Shown in pieces: positions 37,901-49,807 of a stretch of 64,000 nucleotides of DNA. Each line of letters begins with the position of its first letter. Position 1 is the first letter of the stretch. The translations under genes were made by a program, and so were the position numbers. The notes below the pieces were generated by a model, which was not told the DNA's origin, searched no databases, and saw only the letters and a list, made by a program, of their open reading frames with translations. The DNA comes from Coturnix japonica (taxonomy: Eukaryota > Chordata > Aves > Galliformes > Phasianidae): positions 20,156,576-20,220,575 of the forward strand of contig NC_029516.1 of the NCBI RefSeq assembly GCF_001577835.2, written 5' to 3'.

Positions 37901-38922
37901 TTATTTTTCCCCTCAAGATATCTTCAAAATATTCAAAACACATAAAAAGGAACACTGATCCTTCATACAGCTTTCCAAAATTCAAAAGGCTACAGGGAAT
38001 CTCATACAGATAAAATGAAAGCTTAAAGTCATCTACTAATTTCTAGAAGTGTTTTTAGTAACATCTCCAGTAACCACCTAAGATAAATTTATTGTGATCC
38101 TTGAATTATACAGCAACTTATCTGATAAATCTGCTTCCAAAAACCAGTTATGACTGTTATTAAACCCTCAAGAAAAGCATTTATAGATAACCACTGCAGT
38201 ACTCCTACTATAACAACAGCATTCTAATAGTTCCTATACTAAACTTTTCAGATACGATGCTCTTTTTACAGAACACCTGTAGGACTCTGGACAACTACCT
38301 TAGGAAGACTTTGACTCCTTACCTCATCAACGTCACAATGGCAGCCAGAATCTGCAGCCAAGTAGTATGCCAAGACTCTGGTGCTTGTGCACGGAAAAAA
38401 TGGAATTCCAACGACTATCTTCACTTGAACCCAGAGAATATTGTCATTCGAATGACAAAGGATGGAAAATACACTCTGCAAGGGCAACCAGCATTTCAGG
38501 ATCTGCAGATGTTCATAGAAAAATTTGACTGCCACTGTTACGCAGGGCACAACTGTGAACCCAGAGTTGATATCAATGACATCCATTACCTCCGTGCTTG
38601 TATTTCAGAAGAAATTTGCATTCAGATATCCTCAAATTCATTTTCTAACATAGACTCTTCTAAAGAAAAGAACCTGTCTAACAGAACTGTATTTCCACAG
38701 AGTAAGGTGACATTATCCACACATCCTGAAACAGATTATTTCCAGCCCGCCACTGGAAATAATATACTGCATTTAACAACTGCAGAATTTAACACTGACA
38801 CAGCAGCCACTCGATATGATGTAGAAGCAAATGATACTTGTAGTTTTGGTAGTTCTACATCCTATAAGATAAATAGATTTAATCTATTTTTTTTAGTTCT
38901 AATTTTGAGAACCTTAATATAA
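34003..38922 (+). CDS. SPAM1: Hyaluronidase of the SPAM1 (PH-20)/HYAL4 group, GPI-anchored, 3 coding exons
   Basis: Seen: exons 34003-34971, 37146-37235 and 38272-38922 join in phase 0 with GT/AG borders to give 569 residues and a stop. A hydrophobic signal peptide (about residues 20-36) precedes the WNAPT motif. The catalytic loop [10 protein letters not shown] supplies Asp148 and Glu150, matching the acid pair of glycosyl hydrolase family 56. Cys61/Cys356 and Cys226/Cys242 fit the two family disulfides. N-glycosylation sequons lie at 88, 237, 298, 348 and 373. A Cys-rich EGF-like segment spans about 382-468, then a Ser/Thr-rich linker and a hydrophobic tail (about 553-569) typical of a GPI signal. 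Known: the family hydrolyses hyaluronan at the cell surface; PH-20 acts on sperm. Exon 2 reads more like HYAL4 and the C-terminal Cys pattern more like SPAM1, so the symbol is a best guess. Tissue of expression cannot be read from sequence. Confidence 0.93.
36213..36763 (-). mobile_element. Mariner MITE (chicken Mariner1/Galluhop type)
   Basis: Left end CATAGGTTGCGCCAAAAGTA and inverted right end CAAGGGCTGTTCTGAAAATA share the inner GTAATGCCTCC/ATAATGCCTCT block and are flanked by TA on both sides. At 551 bases it is an internally deleted mariner. The minus strand still encodes part of the transposase N-terminus (VKQRCVIEF...APIDIH). Inactive without an autonomous partner. This family is a marker of galliform genomes. 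Confidence 0.85.
36935..37100 (+). mobile_element. tRNA-derived SINE with CR1-type 3' end (copy B)
   Basis: Begins TGCCGCCTTGCAACACC, then a perfect B-box GGTTCGAATCC, then a second tRNA-like unit with an A-box-like TGGCGCAAGTGG and GCTCGAATCC. The 3' half (GTTGGACTCGATGATCTCTA, AAGGTCCCTTCCAACCC) is the CR1 3' end, so the element was probably moved by CR1 reverse transcriptase. It ends in an (ATTACT)n-like microsatellite at 37074-37100. Copy A at 29284-29442 aligns along its full length at roughly 9 bases in 10 by eye. It lies in hyaluronidase intron 1. Confidence 0.8.
37146..37235 (+). CDS. SPAM1: Hyaluronidase coding exon 2 (residues 324-353)
   Basis: A 90-base exon flanked by acceptor CTCTCAG and donor GTATGC, phase 0 on both sides. 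It encodes 30 residues including [11 protein letters not shown] and VIWGDMNLT, the conserved strand near the end of the hyaluronidase barrel. It is very close to the HYAL4 version (GDMNLT), whereas mammalian SPAM1 reads GTLSIM at this place. A SINE lies a few dozen bases upstream of the acceptor. Confidence 0.93.
37236..38271 (+). other. SPAM1: Hyaluronidase intron 2
   Basis: About 1.0 kb, AT-rich, donor GTATGC and acceptor TTTTTACAG. No repeat or extra exon recognised inside. Confidence 0.88.
38272..38922 (+). CDS. SPAM1: Hyaluronidase coding exon 3 (residues 354-569) and stop
   Basis: Follows acceptor TTTTTACAG at 38271. It encodes the NYL...PYLINVT segment, the Cys motif [16 protein letters not shown], the [11 protein letters not shown] motif, an EGF-like Cys cluster (CHCY, then C448, C463, C468), a Ser/Thr-rich linker of about 75 residues and a terminal hydrophobic stretch FFLVLIL. 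Cleavage before that tail and attachment of a GPI anchor is inferred; a plausible omega site lies in the SFGSSTS stretch. Confidence 0.92.
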   Translation, partial: NTCRTLDNYLRKTLTPYLINVTMAARICSQVVCQDSGACARKKWNSNDYLHLNPENIVIRMTKDGKYTLQGQPAFQDLQMFIEKFDCHCYAGHNCEPRVDINDIHYLRACISEEICIQISSNSFSNIDSSKEKNLSNRTVFPQSKVTLSTHPETDYFQPATGNNILHLTTAEFNTDTAATRYDVEANDTCSFGSSTSYKINRFNLFFLVLILRTLI

Positions 38923-38941
38923 ATGACTCAAAGAAGTGAGA

Positions 38942-38966
38942 ATATATATATATATATTTTTTTTCC
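38942..38966. repeat. (AT)n/poly(T) in the hyaluronidase 3' UTR
   Basis: An (AT)8 run merging into T8, 20 bases after the stop codon. Confidence 0.85.
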
Positions 38967-39448
38967 TGGCTGTGTTTAATCCACACAGAGAAATAATTCC
39001 TCAAAGGGGTAAAACAGCTGCAACTCTGTTGTCTTATCTGTATCAGGTAACCTCTTCTATTCCTTGGGTAACACTTCAGTTTGAATGTAATTCTATAGTT
39101 TAGTTATATAAACTACTATTTGTGCCAAAGATAGGCTGGTCTGTATATGCTGATTATGCCTACTAAAAGGATAACTCAGCATGTGGAACACTTTTTTTTT
39201 TCTTTCTTTTAAATATTTTACATTTTTAACAGTTGCATTTGAAGAACACATTTGTGAAAAGTACCACTTTGTGTACTTCAAGTCAAGTCAGCTAAATCCA
39301 TCTTAACCTGGATTTCATTCTCAGTGGTTAACAGGCATAATGCTCTGTGTTCATTCCATCTGAACACTAGCTATTCTAAACATTTGGCTTAACTTTATAT
39401 CGTGGGACTTTGCAACATAATGCTTCTTAGATGAAGATACCCTTTGCC

Positions 39449-39467
39449 TTTTTTTTTTTTTTTTTTT
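39449..39467. repeat. Poly(T) run
   Basis: About 19 T, downstream of the hyaluronidase stop. Confidence 0.9.
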
Positions 39468-41179
39468 AAATAACTTTTTACATCATCTACAAGAACACTG
39501 TGGTTCTTTTAATTGAATATAGTCCTAACTCTTCAATAGTTATTAACGAATGTAAATATTGACTTCTAACTAACACAACTTCATTATGTAAAATTGGAGC
39601 TGTAGCAGTTAATCTTTCCTTCTTTCTTCTTCTCTTCTTCTCCTAAGCTCTCTCCTTTTTTCTTTTTGTCTGTCAGTCATTTTGTCTGGCCAATACTCAA
39701 AACTCATCAGATCTGCTTCCTCAGTCCCAGTTCCACAGGTTACTATGCCTGGTTTCTCTGGTCAGCAAGCCCTGGAAAGCACATGTAACTGTCTCTGTGT
39801 CATGTGGACAACAGCCTGGGTGCACAGGACATTTTCCATGCTGATTATTTCCTAGTCAGTCTATTGGGTGGAAAATAATTTTTTCCTTAGGAAAAGTGAA
39901 CAGTGAGAGATGTGATGCTGGGAATCAGGAACTCTCATGCTTCATTTCCAGTGTCTATGAACAATAATCTCAGATTTTTTATCTGTTCTGCTCACAAAAC
40001 CCCAAACTATTTCCCGTGGCATGCAGAAAGAAGGTTTTGTGCCCCAAACGCTCTTGGTGATAGCAGTCAATGTGTGACATTAACCTGGAAAGGAGAACAG
40101 ACAGCAGTTGACAAGAAAGACAGTAACAGAGGAAATAAGCTTATCTGGAGAAGAGGCCAAAAGGACACTACAAGGAAGGCTACGTTATGAAACCACTTTC
40201 TTTCAGCTCTGAATAGAAATAGCAAACAAATGAGAACTATGGGTTGCAATTTAAGACTTCACTGCAGATGCTCAGCTGTCATACAGAGGCTGGGCAGCTT
40301 GTGTTTTCCTCAAGAGACGGGAAAAAACCTGGCATATTCAGAAGGAATTCAGAGAAAATCAGTTATTCAAGACTATGATCTACCAAAAGCCACTCCGTGT
40401 AGCTACAATATGACTGTTTACTTAATATTATTTTATTGAAGTCACATAAACCTCAGAAGCAAATCACTCTCAGTTTCACATCAAGAGTCCGGTTATAATT
40501 TCTGTATAGCCATTTGAAGCATTCAGAAGCAACTAAGTGCAGTTCATTTGATAAAATAATATTTCCAAATTATTAAGTCATATGCTTAATAGAAGGCTTG
40601 ATTTCTAAGGGGTGGTTCTAGTGGCTGCTGGCACTGATAAATTAAAAATGTCTCCATAGAGCTAGGCATGATCTGCATAAATAAATCATTGTCTTGCACA
40701 GATACAAGATAACAGAATGATCTGTCATTTCAATATAGCAGCCCTTTACTTGCAAAAACCTAATGCCTAAATCTAGCAAAAAATGCATATCAAATCTAAT
40801 GCCTTCAAATGTTCATGTTGTCAGTCATATAATGGACATACAGCAAAATAGATAACGGACGCACAGCAAAATAGATGAAGACTTTAAGAAGGAGAAATAA
40901 TGCTTTATGGCTTTTGGACAGCAAGTTATCAAGAGGAAGTAATGATTTTCTCACTGCACTTACATTGTCGAGCCCACAAGTCAAAGTTATTCCTGCCATC
41001 AATGTCACAAGTAGACTAACAAGTAAAAAATAGATTTGTAGCAAACTGTCCAGAACAAAAGAAGCCAGCAGGTTTTTTTTTATCACTTATGCAAAAATGT
41101 AGTTTTGGCACTCCAGCTTTTAATGGATGTTTGACCTTGGGTAAACAAAAGCCATGGTACCTTTCTGCATTATAGAAGA

Positions 41180-41416
41180 ACTGGAGCATAGGAAGTTACA
41201 CACGAATGTGCTCAAGAACGCCTTTACAGTGAGGGTGACAGAGCACTGGATCAGGCTGCCTAGGGGGTTGTGGAGTCTCCTCTGGAGATATTGAAGACCC
41301 GCCTGGATGCCTACCTGTGCAACCCGGTGTAGGGAACCTGCTTTGGCAGGGGGGTTGGACTCAATGATCTCTGGAGGTCCCTTCCAACCCCTATGATTGT
41401 GTGATATTGTGATTAT
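41180..41416 (+). mobile_element. CR1 LINE 3' fragment
   Basis: GGGTGACAGAGCACTGGATC, AAGACCCGCCTGGATGCCTA, GTTGGACTCAATGATCTCTG and CCTTCCAACCCCTATGATTG define a CR1 3' end of a subfamily distinct from most others here, with a short GTGATATTGTGATT tail. Confidence 0.88.
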
Positions 41417-43089
41417 TGCTGCATCTGAGGTCCCTCTGCTTCTTGCTGAACTTCAGACAATTATCAAATGATTTCTAAAACCTGGAAACTTCCCTGGTAA
41501 TACAATACTTTGTATGACTTACACCAAGTATTTTTTTGTTTGTTTTAGCAGAATCCTTTAACATGGCTAACACTTTCTGTTGGCATATAGAGTTTTAGCT
41601 CATAGGCTGCATTGCATTGTGGAATCACGTACTGGAAAAGTTTCCTGCGGTTAAGCTTCTTTATAAATATCCAGCTTGCTTCAAGACACTGAGTTTGAAT
41701 TACTTTGTGATAAGTGAGTTTGCAGCATCACAAAATCTACAAGTCTTGCCAGAAATATTACTGACTATCAGCCAAGTAATGGCAAGAAGAGCATTTGCTG
41801 TGAAATCCCAAAGGAGGAAGCAGGAAAGAAAAGATAAATAAGATTTAAGACAAAGCATCTAAGACTTCCCAGTGGATGAAGAGGAAGTGAACTGCAGAAC
41901 TGGAAGAGTGAAGCAGAAGGGAATATGAACAGATCAGACCTTCTGTACCACTGTTTTTATCTATTTGGTATTTAATATAGACAACCTTATCCCAGTGCTC
42001 ACTGTAAAGAAAAAAGAACACTGTAATCAATATGTTAGATTAGATACATCTATCTGATGCCACCTATTTTTTTTTTCTTGAGAGCAGCTAGAATAACAAA
42101 CATATAAGACAAGTGAGAGGAAAGCAAACCATTGCAATAAACTCTCCACAGAAATACATCTTCCTAAGCTCCATCATAAGCACTTATCTTGTGCTCCGAA
42201 GGATAATGCTTTACCAAGCACCTTTTGAATGTTCATTTTGAATCTATGTTACTCACACATACCTGAAATTCATGTTGAAATCCTACAAACTTCTTACAAC
42301 AGAGAGATTTGTGTATATCATCATGTACATTAGAGTATTTTCCAAGTACATTATTGTGTTTTGCATCACGTTTGTCTTTCTTCCTCTTTCTATGTCAAAG
42401 GGTCACCATGGAGTTGGCAAGAGTTTTCATGGACTAAGGATGGAGAAAAGAAGGAAAAGGAGAGCTACTCCTTCTATTGCTGGGGATTACCTTATGTTCA
42501 AAGCCAAACTTGTATTCTCCTACAGCAAAACAAAAAACCCATCACTTTCCATTACTTGCATTTCCTGTAATCACTGCTGTCTCTGTAGCCTTATAGTTTC
42601 AGTTTCTTATGTTCTTGTATTTTTCAAGAGATTAAGTACTAGATGAGCATTTGTTCACTTTGATTACCATTATTGCACAACTCTACCTTCCAGGCAGAAC
42701 TCAGGCTGGTAATACTCAGGGAATGGGGAATTCTAAACTGGGTTCGATGAAAAGGTTTAAGAAATGAAAGATGTTCAACCACCTTCAGTGCCCTTCTACA
42801 ATGTGTACGAATGTTTTCATTAAAATTCTGTTTCTCTATCTGAAGGATCTGGATCTGGCTTGTTGTGTTGCTTATTGTGGGACACTGAAAGATACTAGCA
42901 CTTTCACAGGAGATGACTGTTGGGTTTCACAGAATCTGAACGTGAGTGAAACCACAGCCTAGTCCCTGCCTTACAGTTTCTTGCTTCTCTGTTTGAAAAG
43001 TAAGAACGTGCAGAGAAATTCTGAGAGGCAGGCCAGTAGGACCACTTTGCAAGCAGCCTAGGATGTGACAGTATCCCAAACATCCAGCA
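41417..43089. other. Intergenic stretch
   Basis: AT-rich. The 124-codon frame at 42272-42646 shows no domain or splice context. Confidence 0.55.
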
Positions 43090-43543
43090 AAATGTGTTCA
43101 GAGGAGGGCAACAAAGTTGGTGAGGGGTCTGGAGCACAGGCCGTATGAGAGGACGCTAAAGGAGCTGGGAATGTTCAGCCTCGAGAAGAGGAGGCTCAGG
43201 GGAGACCTCATTGCTCTCTATAACTTCCTGAAGGGGAGGTTGTGGTGATCTGGGGGTTGGCCTCTCGTGTCATTAGTGATAGGGCCAGAGGGAATGGTTT
43301 CAAGCTACGGCAAGGGAGATTCAGGTTGGACATTAGGAAGTGTTACTTCTCAGAAAGCGTGGTCAGGCACTGGAATGGACTGCTCAGGGAGGTGGTGGAG
43401 TCACCGATCCTGGGGGTGTTCAAGGAAAGAATGGATGTTGTGCTGAGGGACATGGTTTAGTGGCTGCTATTAGTAATAGGCAAATGGTTGGACTGGATGA
43501 TCTTTTAGGTCTTTTCCAACCTTGGTGATTCTATGATTCTATG
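43090..43543 (+). mobile_element. CR1 LINE 3' fragment, well preserved
   Basis: About 450 bases of CR1: GAGGAGGGCAACAAAGTTGG, GAGAAGAGGAGGCTCAGGGG, GTGGTCAGGCACTGGAATGG and the terminus CCTTGGTGATTCTATGATTC. It still encodes an [18 protein letters not shown] block, so among the younger copies. Confidence 0.92.
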
Positions 43544-45446
43544 AAAATTTGTGTTAATCCTTGAAACATACTGAAATACACTGCTGAATATATATCAGAA
43601 AGGAATTGTGTCAAAGATTTCAAGCTGGTGCAACACATGCTAGACAACTCCTAGACACATACTAGATGTGTACCAGTATCTATCCATCACAATATTAACA
43701 CAAGCAACAAGAGAGCAGGCAGTCACATAATTTTAAAATATATTCAGTTACAAAGCACCAATGAGCTCTTCAAGAAGACAACTAAATTCTTTCCTTCAGG
43801 CAAACAGAACATAGATATTTCAAAGGTTTTCCACAGCCTATTTGTACAAGCCTTTTCACACTACCAGATACCCTTCCTGCCAATGTAAAGTCTGTAAGAT
43901 TAGGACCTGAGATTTCAGGGCAGAGTTGTGAGTTTGTTTAATTCCAAAGTAATATTGTATACATTTAAAAATGTACAGCTTTTTAAACTGTGGCTTCATT
44001 TTTCTTAAAGAAAAAGTAATCTCATTATTACTGTCCTTTCGTTGTAAGGTTGCTGGCATTTGTTTTTTTTTTTGTAAACATCTTACTGGAAAGCAGCATA
44101 CAGGGTGCTAGAAATGGATTCAAAAGGTTAATTGATCTAACTTCATGCCTTACCACATCTAAATGTTTCCTGCAATGTGGCTATTGCAAACCCCTCTATT
44201 TTGCTGGAAATACTTCACTGAAATATTTCTTTAGGAGAAATTAGGTAAACATGAAGGATTCAAGGCAATCCTCAGCTTTTGTGTCTGTCAGTCAAAGATC
44301 AAAGTCTTTAGAGAAGAGTTATCTTCTGTAGGTGTTCCAAACCTTCAGCAGCTACTTTTCTCTTTGCTGTCAGTAGCACTCAGGACTGCAGAAACTTCCT
44401 GCAATTGTTTTCCCCTCATCATATATGAGAAAGAAGACGCAAGGAGGTAAAGGACACCTATCAATATTAGCATCCTTAATGGATTAACTTTGGATATCAT
44501 TATGTTCACTAATGTGTTTTTACCATTGCTATTCATTGATTATAGTTCTTTTGCCAGTAGTAATTAGATAACATTTTCTAGTGTATGCTTGTATATCCCT
44601 TCGTTTACAACTGATAAGGTATTTATTGATTAGTAGTCTGACACAGACACTATTTAGATTAACGTGAACCACTACTTTGAATATCAAGTATTTTGTTTCT
44701 GCTTCACAGTTGGACCTCAGACAACAAGCAGTCACCTTTCTCTGACTTTGTTTCCATCTCAGAAAATATATTTATACAACAGAATTTCAAGGTCCTGCAG
44801 AAGAAATATGCCATATGTTGGCAATCTCCTTCTGGAGCAAGCTGCTCCCCCAGGCTACTAACAGGTTGAGACGAGATGACAGCTTGCCAGTGTACAGTGA
44901 TGACTGCCTGTGGCAGGCACCTTACAACCACCCATCTAAAGGGCTTCTGAAGTCACATAATAACAATATTAATGCCACAACAAAATATGAAGCACTGTAA
45001 TACTGGATCCAACAAATTCTTAAAGGCACAGGACTAATAATGTACAGACTTAGGCTGCCTTGTCTGTAAGTCCATTGCACTGTTTCAGTTATCATGCTAA
45101 ATATCCCAAACATCGGTATCCAAACCACAGAGTTCTTCAGTTAAAAATCTCAATCTGCCCTACTCTACCAGTAAAACAACCCATACCTAAATCATTTCTT
45201 ATGTTTTTCTTCTCTAGAGTGAGAAAAACTATCAAGAAGCACACTAATCTCTGAGGGTGCAGCCAGCAGAGGGCACAACTAATGCCCATGGGCACCAACA
45301 GGCACACTGAAATGCTTTTACAGAGATCTTCAATACAGCCCTTCTTTGATCTGCAAAGCAGCTGCTTGATTCTGGCTTATAAAGGGCAGACCAAGGTCTT
45401 ACCAGTGCAGTACCTCAGTAGCAGAAAAGATGCATGGTTTATTCTA
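43544..45446. other. Intergenic stretch
   Basis: Nothing recognised before the pyrimidine tract. Confidence 0.55.
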
Positions 45447-45804
45447 CTTCTTTTCTTTTCTTTTCTTTCTTTCTTTCTTTCTTTCTTTCTTTTTTTTCTT
45501 CCTTCTTATTTCTGTTCTTCGTTCTTCTTCTTTCTTCTTTCTTTTCCTTTTCTTTTTCTTTCTTCTTTCTTTTCTTTCTTTTTCTTTTCTTTTCTTTCCT
45601 TCTTTCTCTTTTCTTTCTTTCTTTCCTTCTTTCTCCCTTTCTTTTTTCTTTCTCTCTTCTTCCTTTTGCTTTCTGTCTTTCATTCTTTCCTTCTTTTCCT
45701 ATTTCTTTTCTTTTTCTTTCTCTCTTTCTTTCTTCTTTCTTTCTTCGTTCTTTTCTTTCTTTTCTTTCTTTCCTTCTTTTCTTTCTTTTTTCTTTCTTCA
45801 TTCC
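45447..45804. repeat. Long pyrimidine-rich (TTTC)n-derived tract
   Basis: About 355 bases almost purely C/T on the + strand, built from TTTC, TTTTC and TTCC units with few purines. Reading frames of 120-220 codons here are Phe/Ser/Leu or Lys/Glu/Arg low-complexity artefacts. Confidence 0.95.
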
Positions 45805-45950
45805 ATGTTACCGTTATTCTGTACTAAGTATCTCTCTTCTTCCGTGCTCCGACCCCTCTCCTGCAGTTTTCTCTTTAACTTCCCGCTATATTCTTCCTCA
45901 TGTCACCCTGCCTCAACTTACGCTCTATCTTCTCGCTCTTTTTCCTTCTA

Positions 45951-45953
45951 TTT

Positions 45954-46008
<55 letters not shown>

Positions 46009-46014
46009 CTTTCT
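45951..46014. repeat. (TTTC)n microsatellite
   Basis: About 16 near-perfect TTTC units, 150 bases after the longer pyrimidine tract. The perfection suggests ongoing length change. Confidence 0.95.
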
Positions 46015-49000
46015 CAAAGATCTGGTATATCAGGACAAGCTTGAAAATACCAGAGTGAAACAAAACTTCATTCTCTCCTCCCTAAAGATTTCATTCAGTT
46101 GAAGGCTTCTTTTCATTGTGATCTACAGCTGTCACTAAAAACCAGGCTTAAGCTACAGACAATCTGACCTCTTTGGTAATATTCAGAACTAGACATGGGT
46201 CCACATCATCTTGTACTGATCAAATGTTTTCATCTGATGCATTCACTCAGGTCAGTTTTCTCTGTATCATTGACATCATCTGAAGCATAGTACCAGCTAT
46301 TATCATTTTTATAATACAAGCAACTCACCACAATAGAGTAAACTGCTTTATTATCACTTCACAGACAGAGAACTTGAAAAACTCAATATACCAGGTGCTG
46401 TGTACTGCCATAGCATAGCTAAACGAGTCCCAAAGTGTTTAAATTTCAATAGGCAAGACAGAAAATGAAATAGTTTATCAGCAGTTCAATGTTTCCAGGA
46501 GAGATAAGTGGCCAGCCTACAGACATAGGGGATAATGAATGGCGGCCTTCTGTATCTTGGGTCAGGCTTTTAAAAGCAAGAACAAACATCCTTGGAGATG
46601 CTCAACTGTAACAAGATAGTAATACTTTCACATACAATATTCTCATGCAATATTCTGTCATCAAGCAGCCTGTAAGCTAAAGAATTGCTTGATATAGTCC
46701 CATAGTTTGTCACAAAAGCAGGGGCGTTACAGAAGATTTCAAGTATAACAGAACTTTGAACTTGGTGAACACTCCAAGAATGTTTAATATATTTTGTTGC
46801 ACCACAAAAGACTTCAGTTAGTGTATAACTGAATTAGTCTAAAAATTTACCTCCCTTTCCTCTGCTGTCTTTTATGTAGATACTTTTTTTCCAGAATATG
46901 CTACTGTATGTGTAACCTACTGCCTATGAAAGCTGAACTGTGAGCCTTAAGCACCATTCCACAATTTAGAATTCCTGCAAAAATATTGACTGATTTATTT
47001 TATGAGCATTTTTCCCCCGGCAGCAATCACAACCACTTCACTCTCAGAAACTACTTGTACAAATGGCCTGTCTTTATTCCACACACTGTCAGCTGGTTGA
47101 TACGTCGATATGGGAGAAATCCTTACAATTTCAGTTTTGATGCTGCCAGAAACATTTAATCTAGTCATTCAAAAATCAATAATTGCTTTGGCTGAAACAA
47201 GTTATTGAAAAAAATAATAATAACAACAAGAAACATGGCAGAAAAGCAAAGAACAGTGGTTTGCCTATGAATTATTTCCTGAAGTGCTCCTACCCATCCA
47301 ACCAGAATAAGAATAATCTGTTTCCTACTCCAGTTTTTTCACTCGTTCCTCCAGTCCCCCCACTGCATGACCAATTGGTTGCCACCAAGAAACAAGCAAA
47401 ATAGCTGACTTCTGCTAACCTCTTCTCTAATGCAGGACTTGATCAAACGCCTCCCCTTGTATCACGCCACCAATTTTCAAGATCTCTGAAACTGCCTGAA
47501 GACACAGTCACTGTTTCAAGTTTTGAATGACATCCGCAATTCTAGTTTAACCAAAAACACCAAATTTATTCAGTTTTAAAAATAACTGTTCATTACTTCC
47601 TAACTTAAGTCCTTACCTAAGAAAAAAAAGACTCATGAAATTTTGTTGTCTCCTGGTTTTGTCTGGCCATCCATTTTCACAGTGTTTTTAAAACCTCAGG
47701 GGAATTTCAATTAACGTGGGCTGCTTTCACCTACAAAGTTTCTACAGACTTAAGAGGAGGTGGTGGCTTGAAAAGAGGAAGGAACATGAATTAGACCCTT
47801 CACTGCGGGAACAACCACTATATATCCAATTGGATCCTGCATTTAACTTACTGAAGGCAGTTTGTCTTGGATGTATGTATAGCTCTGCATCAGAAAGGAA
47901 AATGGGGCTTACTGCAGAAGAGAAGCAAAGTTTATGGTTCTTAGCTAGTTATGAAACTAAATTCACCACTTGTTTTCCTTAGAACATAATTCCATTTAGG
48001 AAAAATAATTAATGTTATATATTTGTTGGTTGTTACAATTCAATTTTGCTTCTATTCTGTAAGCTCCTTCCGTGACTTCCATATTGTTCCTTCAAATTTC
48101 TGAATCTTTAAGGCTAATGTTCTACCATTTTACCTTGATCATTTATCTGGCATAAAGGATTTAGATCAGTGAACTACCATAAGAAAAAGAAAGGAAAATA
48201 ATTAGAGCAACATTCTCCAATAAAAACTCCACAATTCAGGAAAAGACTAAATTATACAACCCTTAGCTAGAGCCAGTCTTAGGTATGAGCAAACAATTGT
48301 TTCAGTTACCGAAACAAATCTCCAGTTTGCTAATTTAGCTCATAAAGATACAAAAACATGCAAATATCATTAAAGTAAGTATTAGAGCAATTCCCAATGA
48401 CGACATAAGTATGATTGTAGCAGATTCAATGATTGCTCTTTCTAGCCCAGCACTTTGCCCCCTAGATTGCTATAAACAGTTACTAGGGGATAGCTTTGAA
48501 ACAAAGGGATTACCTCAAACAAGGGCAGCAACTTAAGTTAGTTAGAAGGAAAAATAAAATAAAGCCTCTGGTTGTTTGTTTGGGACTCAGCACTTAATAA
48601 ATGTCTGCACTCCTCCAGACTTCTATTAAAAAGAAGCAATGAAAAACAACTCTCTAGCATCAACAGTGGGAGGCAAGGCCAGTTCGTCATCCTATTTTCT
48701 TCTTCAGATGTTTAAGTAAATTTACAAGGGTAAATAAGTATCTACAAGAAATATAATACAATAAAATAATAATAATTTTTAAAAAATCACAGAAATACAT
48801 TATGAGTAATTTTGGCTGTATATACAACCACCATGAGAGCATGAAAAAGCATAAACATCTGTCACCTTTGTAGATAGCCCAGACCAGTTGCCCCTGACAG
48901 TAATGCCACAAGAGCTTCAAGGTTTTGTGGTTGAGCAGATGTAACCAGTGAGCTTTGTCACAGGTTGCATTTTCTAAAATGATGAAATCTGCCACTACAA

Positions 49001-49419
49001 AGCGCACAGAAAAATAATAACAATAATTCTGAACAGTGTGATGAAAATGCCAAGTTTGAAAATAGAAATATCCATAGTAAATTTGTAAGTGCTTAGTTTG
49101 TATATGGATGAACCCGGAATTGGGACCTCCTCAAGCATCACGCAGAATTTAAATGACAACTTCTGAGCTTGGCAGGCTTGGCAGAGGGATGCAGGCAAAG
49201 TGTTAGGTCTGTATTTCTGGGGAAAACAAATCTAAATGTGTTAGATGACACCTACCCAGCACAGGCAAAGGAGAATTCCCTGCAACGCTGCACATCCTGT
49301 TGTCAACAACTACACAGAGCAACCAACCAAACATCTCCTGCTGAGGCAAGGAAACGTGCAAAGGGAGCTGACTGAGAAGAACTCCAATGAAGATATGGTA
49401 AGCCTTGGAACTTAATGCC
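46015..49419. other. Intergenic stretch
   Basis: AT-rich. The minus-strand 106-codon frame at 48687-49007 is unrecognised. No repeat family identified. Confidence 0.55.
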
Positions 49420-49807
49420 AGTCTTTATACAAAGGACCTCATTGCAGCCTTTCAATACCTGAAGGGAACTTACTCCCAGGAGGGGAGTAAACTTTTCGAA
49501 AGGGCTGACAATAGCAGGACACGGGGAAATGGTTTTAAGTTAAAAGAGGGAAGACTTAGGTTGGATGTTAGGGGGAAGTTCTTCACTAGGAGAGTGGTTC
49601 GGCCCTGGAACAGGCTGCCCAGGGAGGCTGTGGATGCCCCGTCCTTGGAGGTGTTCAAGACCAGGTTGGACGGGGCCCTGGGCAACCTGATCTAGTAAAT
49701 GTGTATGTTTGGTGGCCCTGTTAGGCAGGGGGGTTGGAACTACATGATCCTTGAGGTCCCTTCCAACCCGGGTCATTCTGTGATTCTGTGATTCTGTGAT
49801 TCTGTGA
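49420..49807 (+). mobile_element. CR1 LINE 3' fragment with (ATTCTGTG)n tail
   Basis: An open CR1 ORF2 terminus (RGNGFKLKEGRLRLDVRGKFF to LDGALGNLI, stop at about 49695), then the 3' UTR and four ATTCTGTG units. Well preserved, hence young. It ends about 150 bases before the CpG island of the ARL8-like gene. Confidence 0.93.

Larger units (their letters stand above)
38923..41179 (+). other. Hyaluronidase 3' flank
   Basis: The 3' UTR starts here. No polyadenylation signal is obvious close to the stop. ATTAAA at 40641 and AATAAA at 40680 are the first good hexamers noticed, so the end of the transcript is unresolved. Confidence 0.4.

Noticed and set aside
42272-42646. 124-codon frame as a gene
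   Set aside because: No motif recognised; ordinary chance length in this window.
45282-46102. Open frames of 120-222 codons on both strands
   Set aside because: They are translations of the TTTC/GAAA tract (Phe/Ser/Leu or Lys/Glu/Arg strings), with no domain or codon signal.
49405-49695. 96-codon frame as a host gene
   Set aside because: It is the CR1 ORF2 C-terminus (RGNGFKLKEG, LDGALGNLI).
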